DNA of 64,000 nucleotides from Glaciimonas sp. CA11.2 (GCF_034314045.1 NZ_JAVIWL010000001.1:2666001-2730000), one strand, 5' to 3'. Shown: positions 18,514 through 28,045, counted from the stretch's first letter. Notes: generated by a model not told the origin, from the sequence alone. Program-made: numbers and translations.

Positions 18514-19637
18514 TGCGGGAAAAAGCAGTGATTGCAGGAATCGGACAAACCGCATTTGGCAAGCTGGAAGGACGCAGCACGCTATCGATGAATGTAGAAG
18601 CGGTAAGCAAAGCGCTGACAGATGCCGGAATCGATAAAAGTATGGTTGATGGCCTGTTCGTAAAGTGTCCGACATCACGGTTTGAGATGATGTACGCACA
18701 AAAACTCGCCGAATCAATGGGCATCATGCCGCGTATCGGCGGCGTATGGGATCAGGGTGGCGCATCGAGCGCAGGAATGATCGGTTATGCCGCGATGGCA
18801 ATCGAAGCTGGACAGTGTGAAATTGCGTTGGTATGTCTTGCCGACAATCCAAAAACCGGATCACGCCAGGCATATGAAAAGGCCTGGGGCGATGACGGTC
18901 TGTATGGTTGGTTCGGTACGCCAGCAGGTTACGCGATGATTGCACGTCGCCATATGGGCGAGTTTGGGACGACTAGCGATCAACTGGGTGCGATTGCTGT
19001 GGCATGTCGCAAACATGGCGCAGCCAATCCACACGCGCAATTACGCAAACCGTTAACGCTGGATCAATACCGCGAGTCGAAGATGATTGCCGCACCGTTA
19101 CGGCGTGACGATTGTTGTCTGGTCTCCGATGGTGGCGCGGCAGTCGTGGTGATGAGTGCCGAGCGTGCGCGTCAGTTGGGTGTTCCAAAGCCGGTCCCTA
19201 TCCTGGGATTTGGACAAGGCCAGACCTCATGGGAAGTCGAACAGCGTCCAGATCTGACCTCAACCGAGGCGGTGATCTCGGCAAGGGCTGCGTTCAAGAT
19301 GGCAGGATTGTCACCGAAGGATATCGATGTCGCGCAAATTTACGATTGCTTCACCATCACCGCGCTGATGACATTGGAAGACTACGGCTTCTGTGCCAAG
19401 GGCGAGGGCGGTCATTTTGTTGAAGATGGACGGATTGAAATCGGCGGTGATTTACCGATCAATACCGCGGGCGGATTGTTGTCGGAAACCGGCATGCCCG
19501 GCATGCAGTTGGTGCTCGAGGGCGTGCGCCAGATGCGGGGTGATGCATCGACGCAGGTCAAGAATGCACGCACCTGTGCGATTAGCAATCAGGGCGGGAT
19601 CATGCACACGCACTCGACTTTGATACTTGGACAATGA
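18513..19637 (+). CDS. Thiolase-fold protein lacking catalytic Cys and His (SCP2/Ltp2-like aldolase)
   Basis: From ATG 18513 (one-base overlap with the CoA transferase stop) this is a 374-residue SCP2-type thiolase-fold protein. Where thiolases have the nucleophilic Cys, the sequence reads QGGASSAG with Ala at 84; where the catalytic GHP-type His should be, it reads SETGMPG (324-330). Both thiolytic residues are thus missing by eye alignment. Conserved IYDCFTITALMTLEDYGFCAKGEG remains. In steroid degradation Ltp2-type proteins of this kind, paired with a DUF35 partner, act as retro-aldolases. The DUF35 gene at 19793 makes that role likely here; thiolysis is unlikely. Confidence 0.8.
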   Translation: MREKAVIAGIGQTAFGKLEGRSTLSMNVEAVSKALTDAGIDKSMVDGLFVKCPTSRFEMMYAQKLAESMGIMPRIGGVWDQGGASSAGMIGYAAMAIEAGQCEIALVCLADNPKTGSRQAYEKAWGDDGLYGWFGTPAGYAMIARRHMGEFGTTSDQLGAIAVACRKHGAANPHAQLRKPLTLDQYRESKMIAAPLRRDDCCLVSDGGAAVVVMSAERARQLGVPKPVPILGFGQGQTSWEVEQRPDLTSTEAVISARAAFKMAGLSPKDIDVAQIYDCFTITALMTLEDYGFCAKGEGGHFVEDGRIEIGGDLPINTAGGLLSETGMPGMQLVLEGVRQMRGDASTQVKNARTCAISNQGGIMHTHSTLILGQ

Positions 19638-19792
19638 CAGCCGGACAATAACACCCAGACAATGATTCGATAAAACAATGAGACACACGCAAAACGGCTT
19701 CGCTAGCGTTAGCCCTTCCGCTTAGGTATCCGGGATGTCTTGGTCGGGATACCTCGACGAGTCGGTTTTGCATAAGTCCACAATAAGAAAGA

Positions 19793-20230
19793 ATGTCATC
19801 TATGAATGCAACGTCAACGCCAGCTTCAACGCCATCCGCACCTGCGCCGCAGCGCGACGCCCTCAACGCACCGTATTGGGACAGTCTTGCGCGTGGCACT
19901 CTGTCGTTCCAGCGTTGCGGTTGTTGTGGAAAAGCATGGTTGCCAGCCCGCAGCGAATGTCCCGGTTGTCTGGCTACTGACTGGCGCTGGGAGCCAGCAT
20001 CCGGCTCCGCCAGACTAATCAGTTGGGTCGTGTACCACGTGGCATATCACCCGGCATTCGAAAACCGCCTTCCTTATAACGTCGCCGTGGTCGAGCTGGA
20101 CGAAGGTCCACGACTGATCAGCAATGTCGTCGGGATCGAAGATGCTGAAAATTTAAAAATTGATCAGCCGTTACGGCTAGTTATTGAAGAGGAAAACGGG
20201 ATCGCGGTGGCCCGTTTTACACCGGCCTGA
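19793..20230 (+). CDS. DUF35 / OB-fold zinc-ribbon partner protein
   Basis: A 145-residue protein with an N-terminal zinc ribbon (C42-x2-C45 and C56-x2-C59) and a C-terminal OB fold, residues about 65-140. Such proteins bind acyl-CoA and form complexes with thiolase-fold enzymes or act as auxiliary subunits of hydratases. The first 20 residues are Ser/Thr/Pro/Ala-rich and not family-like, so ATG 19802 is also possible. It follows the Cys-less thiolase-fold gene after 155 bases. That pairing argues for a two-protein aldolase. Confidence 0.85.
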   Translation: MSSMNATSTPASTPSAPAPQRDALNAPYWDSLARGTLSFQRCGCCGKAWLPARSECPGCLATDWRWEPASGSARLISWVVYHVAYHPAFENRLPYNVAVVELDEGPRLISNVVGIEDAENLKIDQPLRLVIEEENGIAVARFTPA

Positions 20231-20324
20231 TTGCTGTCAATAAACGCAGTAGAAAACGAGGCATCAGAGGGGGGGAACTGCAACGAAAATCATCCTGTAA
20301 CAAGTAACAAAAAAAGCCGCAGCA

Positions 20325-20361
20325 ACGTGGAACGTGGAACGTAGGACTTAGGGACGTAGGA
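20325..20361. repeat. ACGTGGA/ACGTAGGA direct repeats before a binding-protein gene
   Basis: Two ACGTGGA copies, an ACGTAGGA copy and, after a 7-base break, another ACGTAGGA lie 53-89 bases before the start at 20414. They sit in a 183-base spacer that also has a G7 run. They may be regulator sites or simple slippage. Confidence 0.5.
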
Positions 20362-20413
20362 CCGAGCGGTGGAAATCATAATAATTATAGTTAGATCATT
20401 ACAGGAGATGGAT

Positions 20414-21649
20414 ATGAAGGCATTGAAGAAGACATTAGCACGCGTCGCCGGGATTGGCCTTTTGGCCGGTACATGGATGTTATCCAATGCAGTTTTTGCT
20501 GCAGAACCGATCAAGATCGGGGCGATTAATCCTTTCAGTGGCGGGTTGGCGTTGTACGGTACCGAAATGACCCGCGGCTTTGATCTGGCGGTGGATCAGA
20601 TTAATGCGGCTGGGGGCTTATTAGGCCGCAAGGTCGTATTGATTCGCGGTGACGCTGCCAATCCACAGCAGGGTATCGCAACCGTCGAACAACTTGCCGT
20701 TAAGGAAAAGGTTGATCTTTTTGTCGGGACTTATACCAGTGCTGTTTCCAATGCATCCAGCGATGCAGCGATGCGCTATAACAAACTGTATTGGGAGACG
20801 AACGCCTTGGTTGATAGCCTGACCGAACGCGGCTTGCCAAACTTTATCCGCACCGGCCCAAACGGCAGCAACTTTGCGGCAGGCACGGTCGATACTGTGC
20901 GCGACGTAATTGCGCCAGTGCTTAAAAAAGACATGAAGGACATCACCGTCTGGATCGAGCATGAGGATTCGATTTTTGGCACTTCAGTTGCCAACGAACA
21001 AAAGCGATTGCTGGAAGGTCTGGGCGTAAAAGTAGTTGGTATGGGCGCACATTCTGCACGTGCCATCGATATGACAGACATGGTGCTGAGGGCTAAGCAA
21101 GCGCATCCCGACGTGGTGATTGAGACGGGGTATGTACCCGACGGCAGTCTGTTATTGCGCACCATACGTGATCAAGGTTTCAAACCACCGGCGCTGGTCC
21201 TTGTTGGAACCGGCAATGAACCAGAAACCCTCGCAGCGGTGGGCGCACCTACACTCGAAGGCATGCTGGTAGTCGCCTATCCCCTGACCAATGTGGCTGA
21301 GAGTTATGCCCACGGCGCAGCGGCCTATCTTGAGGCTTATCGCACCAAATACAAGGTAGAGCCAAGTTTGCCGCAATCGATCAACGCTTATGTTGGTATG
21401 CAGATGCTGTTCGATGCAATCAAGATAGCTGGAAGCACCGATGTTGAAAAGGTGCGTGCTGCCGCAGCCACGATGGACAAACCGCTCGGTAGCTATGCAA
21501 CAGGTTACGGCGTCAAGTTCGACAAGAATTTCCAGAACATCCGGGCACTCATCACCACGGTGCAATGGCAAGGTGGCAAGCCAGTAACGGTGTTTCCGAA
21601 AAAAGCGATCGCTCCTGGCGATGCGTTAAAAACGCTGGCACGTAATTAA
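20414..21649 (+). CDS. Liv-type ABC substrate-binding protein 1
   Basis: A 411-residue periplasmic binding protein of the branched-chain amino acid/amide (LivJ-like, type 1) group. Residues 1-34 form a signal peptide ending at VFAAEP. The mature part begins IKIGAINPFSGGLALYGTE. AGGAG at 20403-20407 fits ATG 20414 best; in-frame ATGs at 20369 and 20408 are less likely. It has a close paralogue just downstream and a third at 34153; all share YNKLYW and LTERGLPNFIR. No livH/M/G/F-type genes occur in the window. It probably captures the growth substrate for a transporter encoded elsewhere, or acts in sensing. Confidence 0.88.
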   Translation: MKALKKTLARVAGIGLLAGTWMLSNAVFAAEPIKIGAINPFSGGLALYGTEMTRGFDLAVDQINAAGGLLGRKVVLIRGDAANPQQGIATVEQLAVKEKVDLFVGTYTSAVSNASSDAAMRYNKLYWETNALVDSLTERGLPNFIRTGPNGSNFAAGTVDTVRDVIAPVLKKDMKDITVWIEHEDSIFGTSVANEQKRLLEGLGVKVVGMGAHSARAIDMTDMVLRAKQAHPDVVIETGYVPDGSLLLRTIRDQGFKPPALVLVGTGNEPETLAAVGAPTLEGMLVVAYPLTNVAESYAHGAAAYLEAYRTKYKVEPSLPQSINAYVGMQMLFDAIKIAGSTDVEKVRAAAATMDKPLGSYATGYGVKFDKNFQNIRALITTVQWQGGKPVTVFPKKAIAPGDALKTLARN

Positions 21650-21733
21650 ATCGTAAGAGATTCTGCTGTGTTGGGATAGCAGCAAACTGGTCGGTGGTAA
21701 CTAAAATAATTCAATAAATCACAGGAGAGAGAC

Positions 21734-22957
21734 ATGAAGGCATTTAAACGCGTCGCAGGCGTTGCGCTATTAGCTGGTACTTCGGTGTTTGGACAAATGG
21801 CATTTGCCGCCGACCCAATTAAAATCGGCGCCATTAATCCCTACAGCGGTCCTCAAGCGTTGTATGGAACCGAAGTGACGCGTGGGTACGAATTGGCAGT
21901 AGATGAAGCCAATGCCGCCGGTGGTGTATTTGGCAGAAAGATCGTATTGGTACGCGGTGACGCCGCTAATCCTCAGCAGGGCATTGCCTCCGTAGAGCAA
22001 TTAGCCAACAAAGAAAAGGTCGACATGTTTGTCGGCACCTACACCAGCGCGGTCTCCAATGCCGCCAGTGATGCGGCGATGCGGTATAACAAACTGTATT
22101 GGGAAACAAACGCGTTGGTCGATAGCCTGACCGAGCGCGGATTGCCCAACTTTATTCGCTCCGGCGCTTACGGCAGCACGTTTGCAAATGGCGCGGCAGA
22201 TACCGTCCGTGACCTGATTGCGCCCAGGCTTAAAAAGGATGTGAAGGACGTCACCGTCTGGATCGAGCACGAGGACTCGATTTATGGTTCTTCAGTGGCC
22301 AAAGAGCAAAAGCGCTTGCTCGAAGCAATGGGCGCAAAAATTGTCGGCGTTGGTGTTCATGCGTCCACTTCGATCGACCTGAATGATACTGTGCTGCGGG
22401 CTAAACAGGCACGTCCCGATGTGTTCATCGAAACCGGCTACGTACCGGATGCCAACTTGCTGCTACGCACGGCACGTGACCAAGGCTTCAAACCGCCTGC
22501 CATGGTGTTTGTCGGCACGGGTGATACACCGGAAACGTTGGCGTCAGTCGGTGCAGCTTCCCTCGAAGGCGTGCTAGTGGTGAATTACACGCGTAGCGAC
22601 GTGGCCGAAAGTTTTGGTCCGGGTGGCAGAGCTTATTTAGCGGCGTATCGCGCAAAGTACAAGTCAGATCCCGTCGCGCCGCAGGGAATGAACGCCTATG
22701 TCGGCATGCAAATATTGTTCGAAGCGCTTAAAGAAGCAGGCAGCACCGACATGGAAAAGGTACGTGCAGTGGCTGCCAAAATGGATAAACCGTTAGGCAG
22801 CTATCCAACCGGTTCTGGTATCAAATTTGACAAAAATTTCCAAAATACACGTGTGGTGACGACCACCGTTCAGTGGCAAAAAGGGAATGTGGTCACGGTA
22901 TTTCCTAAGAAAGCCGTCATGTCTGGCGTGGTCCTTGAAAACTTGGCGCGCAACTAG
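21734..22957 (+). CDS. Liv-type ABC substrate-binding protein 2
   Basis: A 407-residue periplasmic binding protein, tandem paralogue of the gene at 20414. The signal peptide covers about residues 1-27 (MKAFKRVAGVALLAGTSVFG, then MAFAAD). Long identical stretches, such as AMRYNKLYWETNALVDSLTE, point to recent duplication. Differences cluster in loops that could line the ligand pocket. An AGGAGAG ribosome site precedes the ATG by 5 bases. As for its sisters, no permease genes are nearby. The two copies may bind related ligands or two stereoisomers; this is inference. Confidence 0.88.
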   Translation: MKAFKRVAGVALLAGTSVFGQMAFAADPIKIGAINPYSGPQALYGTEVTRGYELAVDEANAAGGVFGRKIVLVRGDAANPQQGIASVEQLANKEKVDMFVGTYTSAVSNAASDAAMRYNKLYWETNALVDSLTERGLPNFIRSGAYGSTFANGAADTVRDLIAPRLKKDVKDVTVWIEHEDSIYGSSVAKEQKRLLEAMGAKIVGVGVHASTSIDLNDTVLRAKQARPDVFIETGYVPDANLLLRTARDQGFKPPAMVFVGTGDTPETLASVGAASLEGVLVVNYTRSDVAESFGPGGRAYLAAYRAKYKSDPVAPQGMNAYVGMQILFEALKEAGSTDMEKVRAVAAKMDKPLGSYPTGSGIKFDKNFQNTRVVTTTVQWQKGNVVTVFPKKAVMSGVVLENLARN

Positions 22958-23022
22958 AAGATTGCTAAGTTATGAATAATCAGAAATATAAAGCAGGAAT
23001 ACTAAGTGGGGAAACTGAGACG

Positions 23023-24348
23023 ATGAAAAATCAAAACACAGTGGTGTGCAGTATCGGCGCAGGCGCTGGTTTCGCTGGTGATCGCATCGATCCGGCGGTG
23101 GCGTTAGCCGCTTCTGGCAAAGTCGACACCGTGGTGCTGGAGTGTCTGGCGGAGCGCACGTTAGTACCGGCTCTCAAGGCACGTGCTGATAATCCGCGCG
23201 CAGGTGCTGATCCGCGCCTGCGCCGCCGCTTGACCCCGCTGTTGCCTGTTGCCGTGGCCAACAAGTGCCGTATCGTATCGAATCTGGGTGCCGCCAACCC
23301 ACGCGCAGCGGGTGATGCCATTGCCAGACTGGCGGCTGAACTGGGTTGTCGCGGGGTGCGCGTAGCAGCCGTTCACGGTGATGACGTGCTCCATCTGCAA
23401 AATAACATTGCATGGGTCAGGCCGGTAGAGGGCAAGTTACTTGGCGCACACGTTTATCTCGGCAGCGGTGCACTGGCCGAAGCGCTAGATAATGGTGCTG
23501 ATGTCGTGGTGAGTGGACGGGTGGCAGATTCTGCTCTATTTGCAGCAGCAGCTTTGCGGCATTTGAATCCGGGACCTGCGGCACTTGCCGGTGCGATTGC
23601 TGTTGGTCATTTGCTGGAATGTGGTGGTCAACTGACTGGTGGTAACTACGATCCGATCGGCCAAAAACTGCTCTCCGCAGCGGATTACGCAAAGCTTGGC
23701 TATCCGCTTGCGCATATATACGCCGACGGCAGCGCCGACATCACAATTCTGGACAATGCGCCGGGCATACTTGATGCGGAAACCTGCACGCTACAATTAT
23801 TTTACGAAGTCCATGATCCGGCACGTTACGCCACGCCCGACCTGATCATCGATTTCACCGGTATTCGTTTTGAGCAGATAGGCAAAAATCGCGTACACAT
23901 GTCCGGTGCTCGCTCACTGGGACCGCCGCCCACCTTGAAGGTCGCCGGTTTTCTAGAGTTGCCCGGTTACATTGCGGATGCTGAAATTGGATTTGCAGGG
24001 ACCGGTGCGATGATGCGCGCGCAACGTGCTGCGGAAACCTTACGACTACGCTTATCGGATTGGAAGGATGCAGATATTGCGATTGATTTGGTCGGTGTCA
24101 ACTCAGTGTTGCGGGCGGGGTCACTTGCGACATTATCGGATCCGGCCGAATTGCGGGTGCATGTCTCCGCACGTTGTGCCGATCTGGAAATCGCGCAAAT
24201 CATCGAAGATGAAATCTACGCGTTAACATTATCTGGTCCTGCCGGAGGATGTAGCGTACGTAGCGAGCGCCGCCCGCGCATTGAAGTGTTGGATGGTTTT
24301 ATCGCTCACGATCTGGTGCGACCAGAAATTGAATGGAGTCAATCATGA
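23023..24348 (+). CDS. AtuA-like acyclic terpene utilisation family protein (DUF1446)
   Basis: A 441-residue protein of the DUF1446/AtuA family (named after the citronellol/geraniol genes of Pseudomonas; its reaction is not established). Signs are GAGAGFAGDRIDPA at the N-terminus, VSNLGAANPRAAG, GADVVVSGRVADSALF and HLLECGGQLTGGNY. The usual C-terminal ferredoxin-like domain is absent and is encoded by the next gene, which overlaps by 4 bases. An in-frame ATG at 22972 would add 17 poorly family-like residues, so ATG 23023 is favoured. Its place among CoA genes suggests action on a branched acyl-CoA or hydroxyacid. Confidence 0.82.
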   Translation: MKNQNTVVCSIGAGAGFAGDRIDPAVALAASGKVDTVVLECLAERTLVPALKARADNPRAGADPRLRRRLTPLLPVAVANKCRIVSNLGAANPRAAGDAIARLAAELGCRGVRVAAVHGDDVLHLQNNIAWVRPVEGKLLGAHVYLGSGALAEALDNGADVVVSGRVADSALFAAAALRHLNPGPAALAGAIAVGHLLECGGQLTGGNYDPIGQKLLSAADYAKLGYPLAHIYADGSADITILDNAPGILDAETCTLQLFYEVHDPARYATPDLIIDFTGIRFEQIGKNRVHMSGARSLGPPPTLKVAGFLELPGYIADAEIGFAGTGAMMRAQRAAETLRLRLSDWKDADIAIDLVGVNSVLRAGSLATLSDPAELRVHVSARCADLEIAQIIEDEIYALTLSGPAGGCSVRSERRPRIEVLDGFIAHDLVRPEIEWSQS

Positions 24349-24659
24349 GAGTTGGTGATATTGCGACCGGCCGCGCCGGAGACAAAGGGAACGTCCTGGA
24401 CCTGACACTCGTTGCCCGCGATGAAGCGGCGTACGCCATCCTGACGCGCGTTCTGACGGCAGAGTTTGTTGGCACGGCGCTTAACCGTGTCGTTCCAGGA
24501 CCAACGGTGCGTTACGAAATTCCCGGACTGCGCGCACTTAAATATGTCTCGGATGAGGCACTCGCTGGTGGCGTTTATGCCTCGCTACGTCCAGGATTAC
24601 ATTGGCAAAAAGCGGCGATCTGGTTGCTGCTCGATTTGGATATACATGTTAGCGAATAA
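24345..24659 (+). CDS. Stand-alone AtuA C-terminal (ferredoxin-fold) domain protein
   Basis: A 104-residue protein whose start overlaps the AtuA-like stop (ATGA). MRVGDIATGRAGDKGNVLDL matches the start of the small domain fused to the C-terminus of many DUF1446/AtuA proteins. The GRAGDKGN loop is the most conserved element. It almost surely forms a complex with the upstream product. The split into two genes is known in part of the family. The function is unknown. Confidence 0.78.
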   Translation: MRVGDIATGRAGDKGNVLDLTLVARDEAAYAILTRVLTAEFVGTALNRVVPGPTVRYEIPGLRALKYVSDEALAGGVYASLRPGLHWQKAAIWLLLDLDIHVSE

Positions 24660-24802
24660 TAATCCTAATAGTAATCCGTCTAAGCCTTCATCAGACCGCA
24701 AAAAAGAACAGAAAATAACCGCATGATGGCGTGATAATAAAAAATAGCTTGATAAAAATGACCGACATAGAGTCAACCCCAGGATAAGAGATCGGAGACG
24801 CA

Positions 24803-25714
24803 ATGCAATACAGCACTATCGCTTATCGGGTGGAAAATGCGATCCTGACGCTCACTCTGAATCGCCCGGATCGCCTCAATGCGTTCACGGTAACGATGGC
24901 GGACGAACTGATCCATGCGCTTGATCGGGCCAGTGAAGATGATGCTGTGCGGGCAATTGTAGTCACAGGAGCGGGGCGTGCATTTTGTGCCGGTATGGAT
25001 TTGGATGCATCCGTTGATGTTGGTAATGACGATGCTGATAGCAATAAAAATAACGTTTTCGGCCTCAACGAAGCGCTGCATCCAACCTTGCAAAGTCTGG
25101 AGGAGAACTTCGATGATCCTCTCGTAGTGAATGGTGTGCGTGATACCGGCGGCCGTGTGGTGTTGGCAATCTTTGACTGCAAAAAGCCGATAATTGCAGC
25201 TATTAATGGTGCGGCAGTCGGAGTTGGTGCAACGTTGACACTAGCCATGGATATACGCATCGCCTCAGATAAAGCACGTTTTGCCTTTCCATTTGGCAAG
25301 CTCGGGATTGTACCCGATGCCTGTTCAAGCTGGTTTCTCCCGCGGATTGTCGGTTTGGCCAAAGCGCTTGAGTGGACCTACACTGCGGAGATGATCGACG
25401 CGCAGGAAGCGCTGAACTGTGGATTGATAAAAGCCGTCGTGCCGCAGGAAAAATTGCTGGAAGAGGCATACGTTATTGCACAAAAAATCAGCACCGATCG
25501 TTCGCCGGTCTCGGTCGCACTGATACGGCAAATGATGTATCGCAATTCAGCAGAACCGCATCCGATGCAAGCGCACAAGATCGAGTCGCTGGGTATTTTC
25601 TATACTAGTCAAGCGGATGGTAAGGAAGGTGTCGCTGCCTTCCGTGAAAAGCGACCTCCTCATTTCAAGGCGGCATCCTCCGAGATGCCGTCATTCTATC
25701 CCTGGTGGAAATAA
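24803..25714 (+). CDS. Enoyl-CoA hydratase/isomerase family protein (second crotonase)
   Basis: A 303-residue crotonase, longer than usual because of an insertion at about residues 70-115 (acidic [10 protein letters not shown], then [15 protein letters not shown]). Oxyanion segments are AFCAGMDLD and [32 protein letters not shown] replaces the usual catalytic Glu position with Gly, a pattern like the PaaG/isomerase branch rather than classic hydratases. The C-terminal [17 protein letters not shown] is a conserved tail of this subgroup. The kinase gene starts after one base. It may isomerise a double bond. Confidence 0.87.
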   Translation: MQYSTIAYRVENAILTLTLNRPDRLNAFTVTMADELIHALDRASEDDAVRAIVVTGAGRAFCAGMDLDASVDVGNDDADSNKNNVFGLNEALHPTLQSLEENFDDPLVVNGVRDTGGRVVLAIFDCKKPIIAAINGAAVGVGATLTLAMDIRIASDKARFAFPFGKLGIVPDACSSWFLPRIVGLAKALEWTYTAEMIDAQEALNCGLIKAVVPQEKLLEEAYVIAQKISTDRSPVSVALIRQMMYRNSAEPHPMQAHKIESLGIFYTSQADGKEGVAAFREKRPPHFKAASSEMPSFYPWWK

Positions 25715-25715
25715 T

Positions 25716-26750
25716 ATGGACTTTGAACCAGCTCGTCTGGAAGCATTTTTGAAGAATGCAATTCCTGCGTTGGAAGGTGATATGACGCTGGAACGCATCG
25801 GCGGCGGCCAGTCCAACCCGACCTATTTTGTCAATTTTTCCAACCGCTCGTTGGTGCTGCGCAAGCAACCGGCGTCGAGTTTGTTGCCATCCGCGCATGC
25901 AGTAGACCGTGAGTATCGGATCATGCAGGCATTGTTTGGCACGGATGTACCAGTCCCAAAAATGGTGTTGTTCCATGCTGAGCGCGACGTAGTTGGCACG
26001 CCGTTTTACATCATGGAGCGATTGCAGGGCAGAATTTTTCCTGGCTATGCACTGCCGGGGATGGTGCCTTCTGAACGGCACGCCATCTATATGGCGATGG
26101 CCGAGGCCATGGCACGCTTGCACAAAGTTGACTGGGCAGTGATTGGGTTGACCGATTACGGACGTCAGGGCAGCTATTTCACACGCCAGATTGCGCGTTG
26201 GACCAAGCAATGGCAGATGTCCAAGACGCGTGAAAATGCGGACGTTGAGCAGTTGATCGTCTGGTTACAAAAAAATATCCCTGATGAAACAGAGACAAGG
26301 ATCAGCCACGGTGATTTTCGGCTTGGGAATCTGATGTTTCATCCAACCGAGCCACGTGTGATCGGGGTGCTTGACTGGGAACTCTCGACCTTGGGCCATC
26401 CGTTGGCCGATGTGGCTTTCAACTGCATTGCTTACCGTACAGTGCCGTCCGAATATGGCGGCATTCTGGGGCTGGATCATGCCGCGATGGGGATTCCATC
26501 GGAAGTTGAATATTTACAACATTATTATCTCCACAGCGGGCGCCGCGATGGCCTCACTGCGTTCCATTTTGCTTTCGCATTATTTCGTCTTGCGGTAATT
26601 TTTGAAGGCATTGCGGCGCGCGCGCTTAGTGGCAATGCCGAGGCTGACAACGCACTTGAAGTTGGAGAGTTAAGTGTTGCTTTCGCCCATCGCGCAGTGG
26701 AATTTATTAACGGCACATCGCAACCTTCACCTAAAGGAAATTCCGCATGA
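25716..26750 (+). CDS. APH-type phosphotransferase, LvaA/ACAD11-kinase-like
   Basis: A 344-residue aminoglycoside-phosphotransferase-fold kinase. The catalytic loop HGDFRLGN is at residues 198-205 and the metal-binding DWE follows in [15 protein letters not shown]. This subgroup is the kinase half of mammalian ACAD10/11 and is related to LvaA of Pseudomonas putida, which phosphorylates 4-hydroxyacyl-CoA. The ATG at 25716 follows the upstream stop by one base; the longer frame from 25617 lies inside the crotonase gene. The downstream ACAD overlaps by 4 bases. It is therefore predicted to phosphorylate a hydroxyacyl-CoA for later phosphate elimination, not to give antibiotic resistance. Confidence 0.85.
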   Translation: MDFEPARLEAFLKNAIPALEGDMTLERIGGGQSNPTYFVNFSNRSLVLRKQPASSLLPSAHAVDREYRIMQALFGTDVPVPKMVLFHAERDVVGTPFYIMERLQGRIFPGYALPGMVPSERHAIYMAMAEAMARLHKVDWAVIGLTDYGRQGSYFTRQIARWTKQWQMSKTRENADVEQLIVWLQKNIPDETETRISHGDFRLGNLMFHPTEPRVIGVLDWELSTLGHPLADVAFNCIAYRTVPSEYGGILGLDHAAMGIPSEVEYLQHYYLHSGRRDGLTAFHFAFALFRLAVIFEGIAARALSGNAEADNALEVGELSVAFAHRAVEFINGTSQPSPKGNSA

Positions 26751-28045
26751 TGAATTTTGAATATTCGGAGAAAGTCACCGCACTACAGATTCGCGTGCGC
26801 GACTTCATGGAGCGCCACGTTATTCCCGCAAATACCGATTGGCATCATCAGGCTGACCAAGGCATATTTCCTATCGAATTAATGGAAAGGCTCAAGGTAT
26901 TGGCGAAGACTGAAGGTTTGTGGAATTTTTTTCTACCGGGGCTGCGGGAGAATGAGCCGGGCACACGTCTGACCAATCTGGAATATGCACCGCTGGCAGA
27001 AGCTATGGGCCGGATTCCGTGGGCGGCTGAAGTGTTTAACTGCAATGCGCCCGATACCGGCAACATGGAGATGTTGCATCTATGCGCGACACCAGAGCAA
27101 TCGCGACAATGGTTGCGGCCAATGCTGGAGGGACAGATTCGCTCGTCATTTTCGATGACCGAGCCAGAAGTTGCATCCTCTGACGCCACCAATATTCAAA
27201 CCACTATTCGTCGCGACGGTGATCACTACGTTATCAACGGGCGCAAATGGTTCACCAGCGGTGCTTTGCATCCATTATGCAAAATGACCATTGTTATGGG
27301 CGTGTCCGATGAAAGTCCGGACGCAGCCAAGCATCGACGTCATTCCATGTTGGTGGTGCCGCTTGATACGCCCGGCATGCAGATTCTCCGTAATGTTGCC
27401 ATCATGAATCATTTGGCACCGGAAGGTCATTGCGAAATTGTATTTAAAGACGCACGGGTTCCGCTGACAGCGCTGCTGGGTGACGAGGGCGGTGGTTTTG
27501 CATTGGCGCAAGCGCGCCTGGGACCCGGTCGAATTCATCATTGCATGCGCACTATCGGACAATGTGAACTGGCATTGGAAATGATGTGTGAGCGTGCCTT
27601 GGAACGACGTACTTTTGGCAAGCACCTGGCCGATTACGCCAACATTCAGGATTGGATCGCCGAATCACGGCTCGAAATCGATCAGGCCCGTTTGCTGGTT
27701 CTGCGCGCCGCATCGATTATTGACCGCTTCGGCAATCAGGCGGGACGCGTCGATGTGTCAGCGATTAAAATCGTCGCGGCACGATTACAGACGCGGGTTC
27801 TGGACCGCGCGATTCAGGTTTTTGGCGCAATGGGCATGACGCCTGACACACCGCTTGCATTCTTGTGGACATGGGGCCGAGCGATGCGTTTCATCGATGG
27901 GCCGGATGAGGTACATTTGCGTGTAGTAGCGAAGAATGAATTGGCCAAAGCAAAGGCAAATATGGGCAGCACCAAAGCTTATTTTACTTTGCCACAGCGC
28001 AGCGATAGCATCACACCAGATCAAAACAAGGATCACTTGAAATGA
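26747..28045 (+). CDS. Acyl-CoA dehydrogenase, ACAD10/11 or LvaC type
   Basis: A 432-residue acyl-CoA dehydrogenase fold. Flavin and substrate motifs are [27 protein letters not shown] and [20 protein letters not shown]. The C-terminal [19 protein letters not shown] has DGPDEVH where ordinary family members have EGT-type loops, a mark of the ACAD10/11 branch. Paired with the overlapping APH kinase it mirrors a split ACAD11 or the LvaA-LvaC pair, where the dehydrogenase fold eliminates phosphate from 4-phosphoacyl-CoA to give an enoyl-CoA. An ordinary dehydrogenation cannot be excluded. Confidence 0.88.
   Translation: MMNFEYSEKVTALQIRVRDFMERHVIPANTDWHHQADQGIFPIELMERLKVLAKTEGLWNFFLPGLRENEPGTRLTNLEYAPLAEAMGRIPWAAEVFNCNAPDTGNMEMLHLCATPEQSRQWLRPMLEGQIRSSFSMTEPEVASSDATNIQTTIRRDGDHYVINGRKWFTSGALHPLCKMTIVMGVSDESPDAAKHRRHSMLVVPLDTPGMQILRNVAIMNHLAPEGHCEIVFKDARVPLTALLGDEGGGFALAQARLGPGRIHHCMRTIGQCELALEMMCERALERRTFGKHLADYANIQDWIAESRLEIDQARLLVLRAASIIDRFGNQAGRVDVSAIKIVAARLQTRVLDRAIQVFGAMGMTPDTPLAFLWTWGRAMRFIDGPDEVHLRVVAKNELAKAKANMGSTKAYFTLPQRSDSITPDQNKDHLK

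Noticed and set aside
20265..20280. G7 run as a quadruplex
   Set aside because: Only one G run is present; four tracts are needed.
25716..26750. Aminoglycoside resistance gene
   Set aside because: The APH fold is that of the ACAD10/11 kinase group and it is translationally coupled to an acyl-CoA dehydrogenase.
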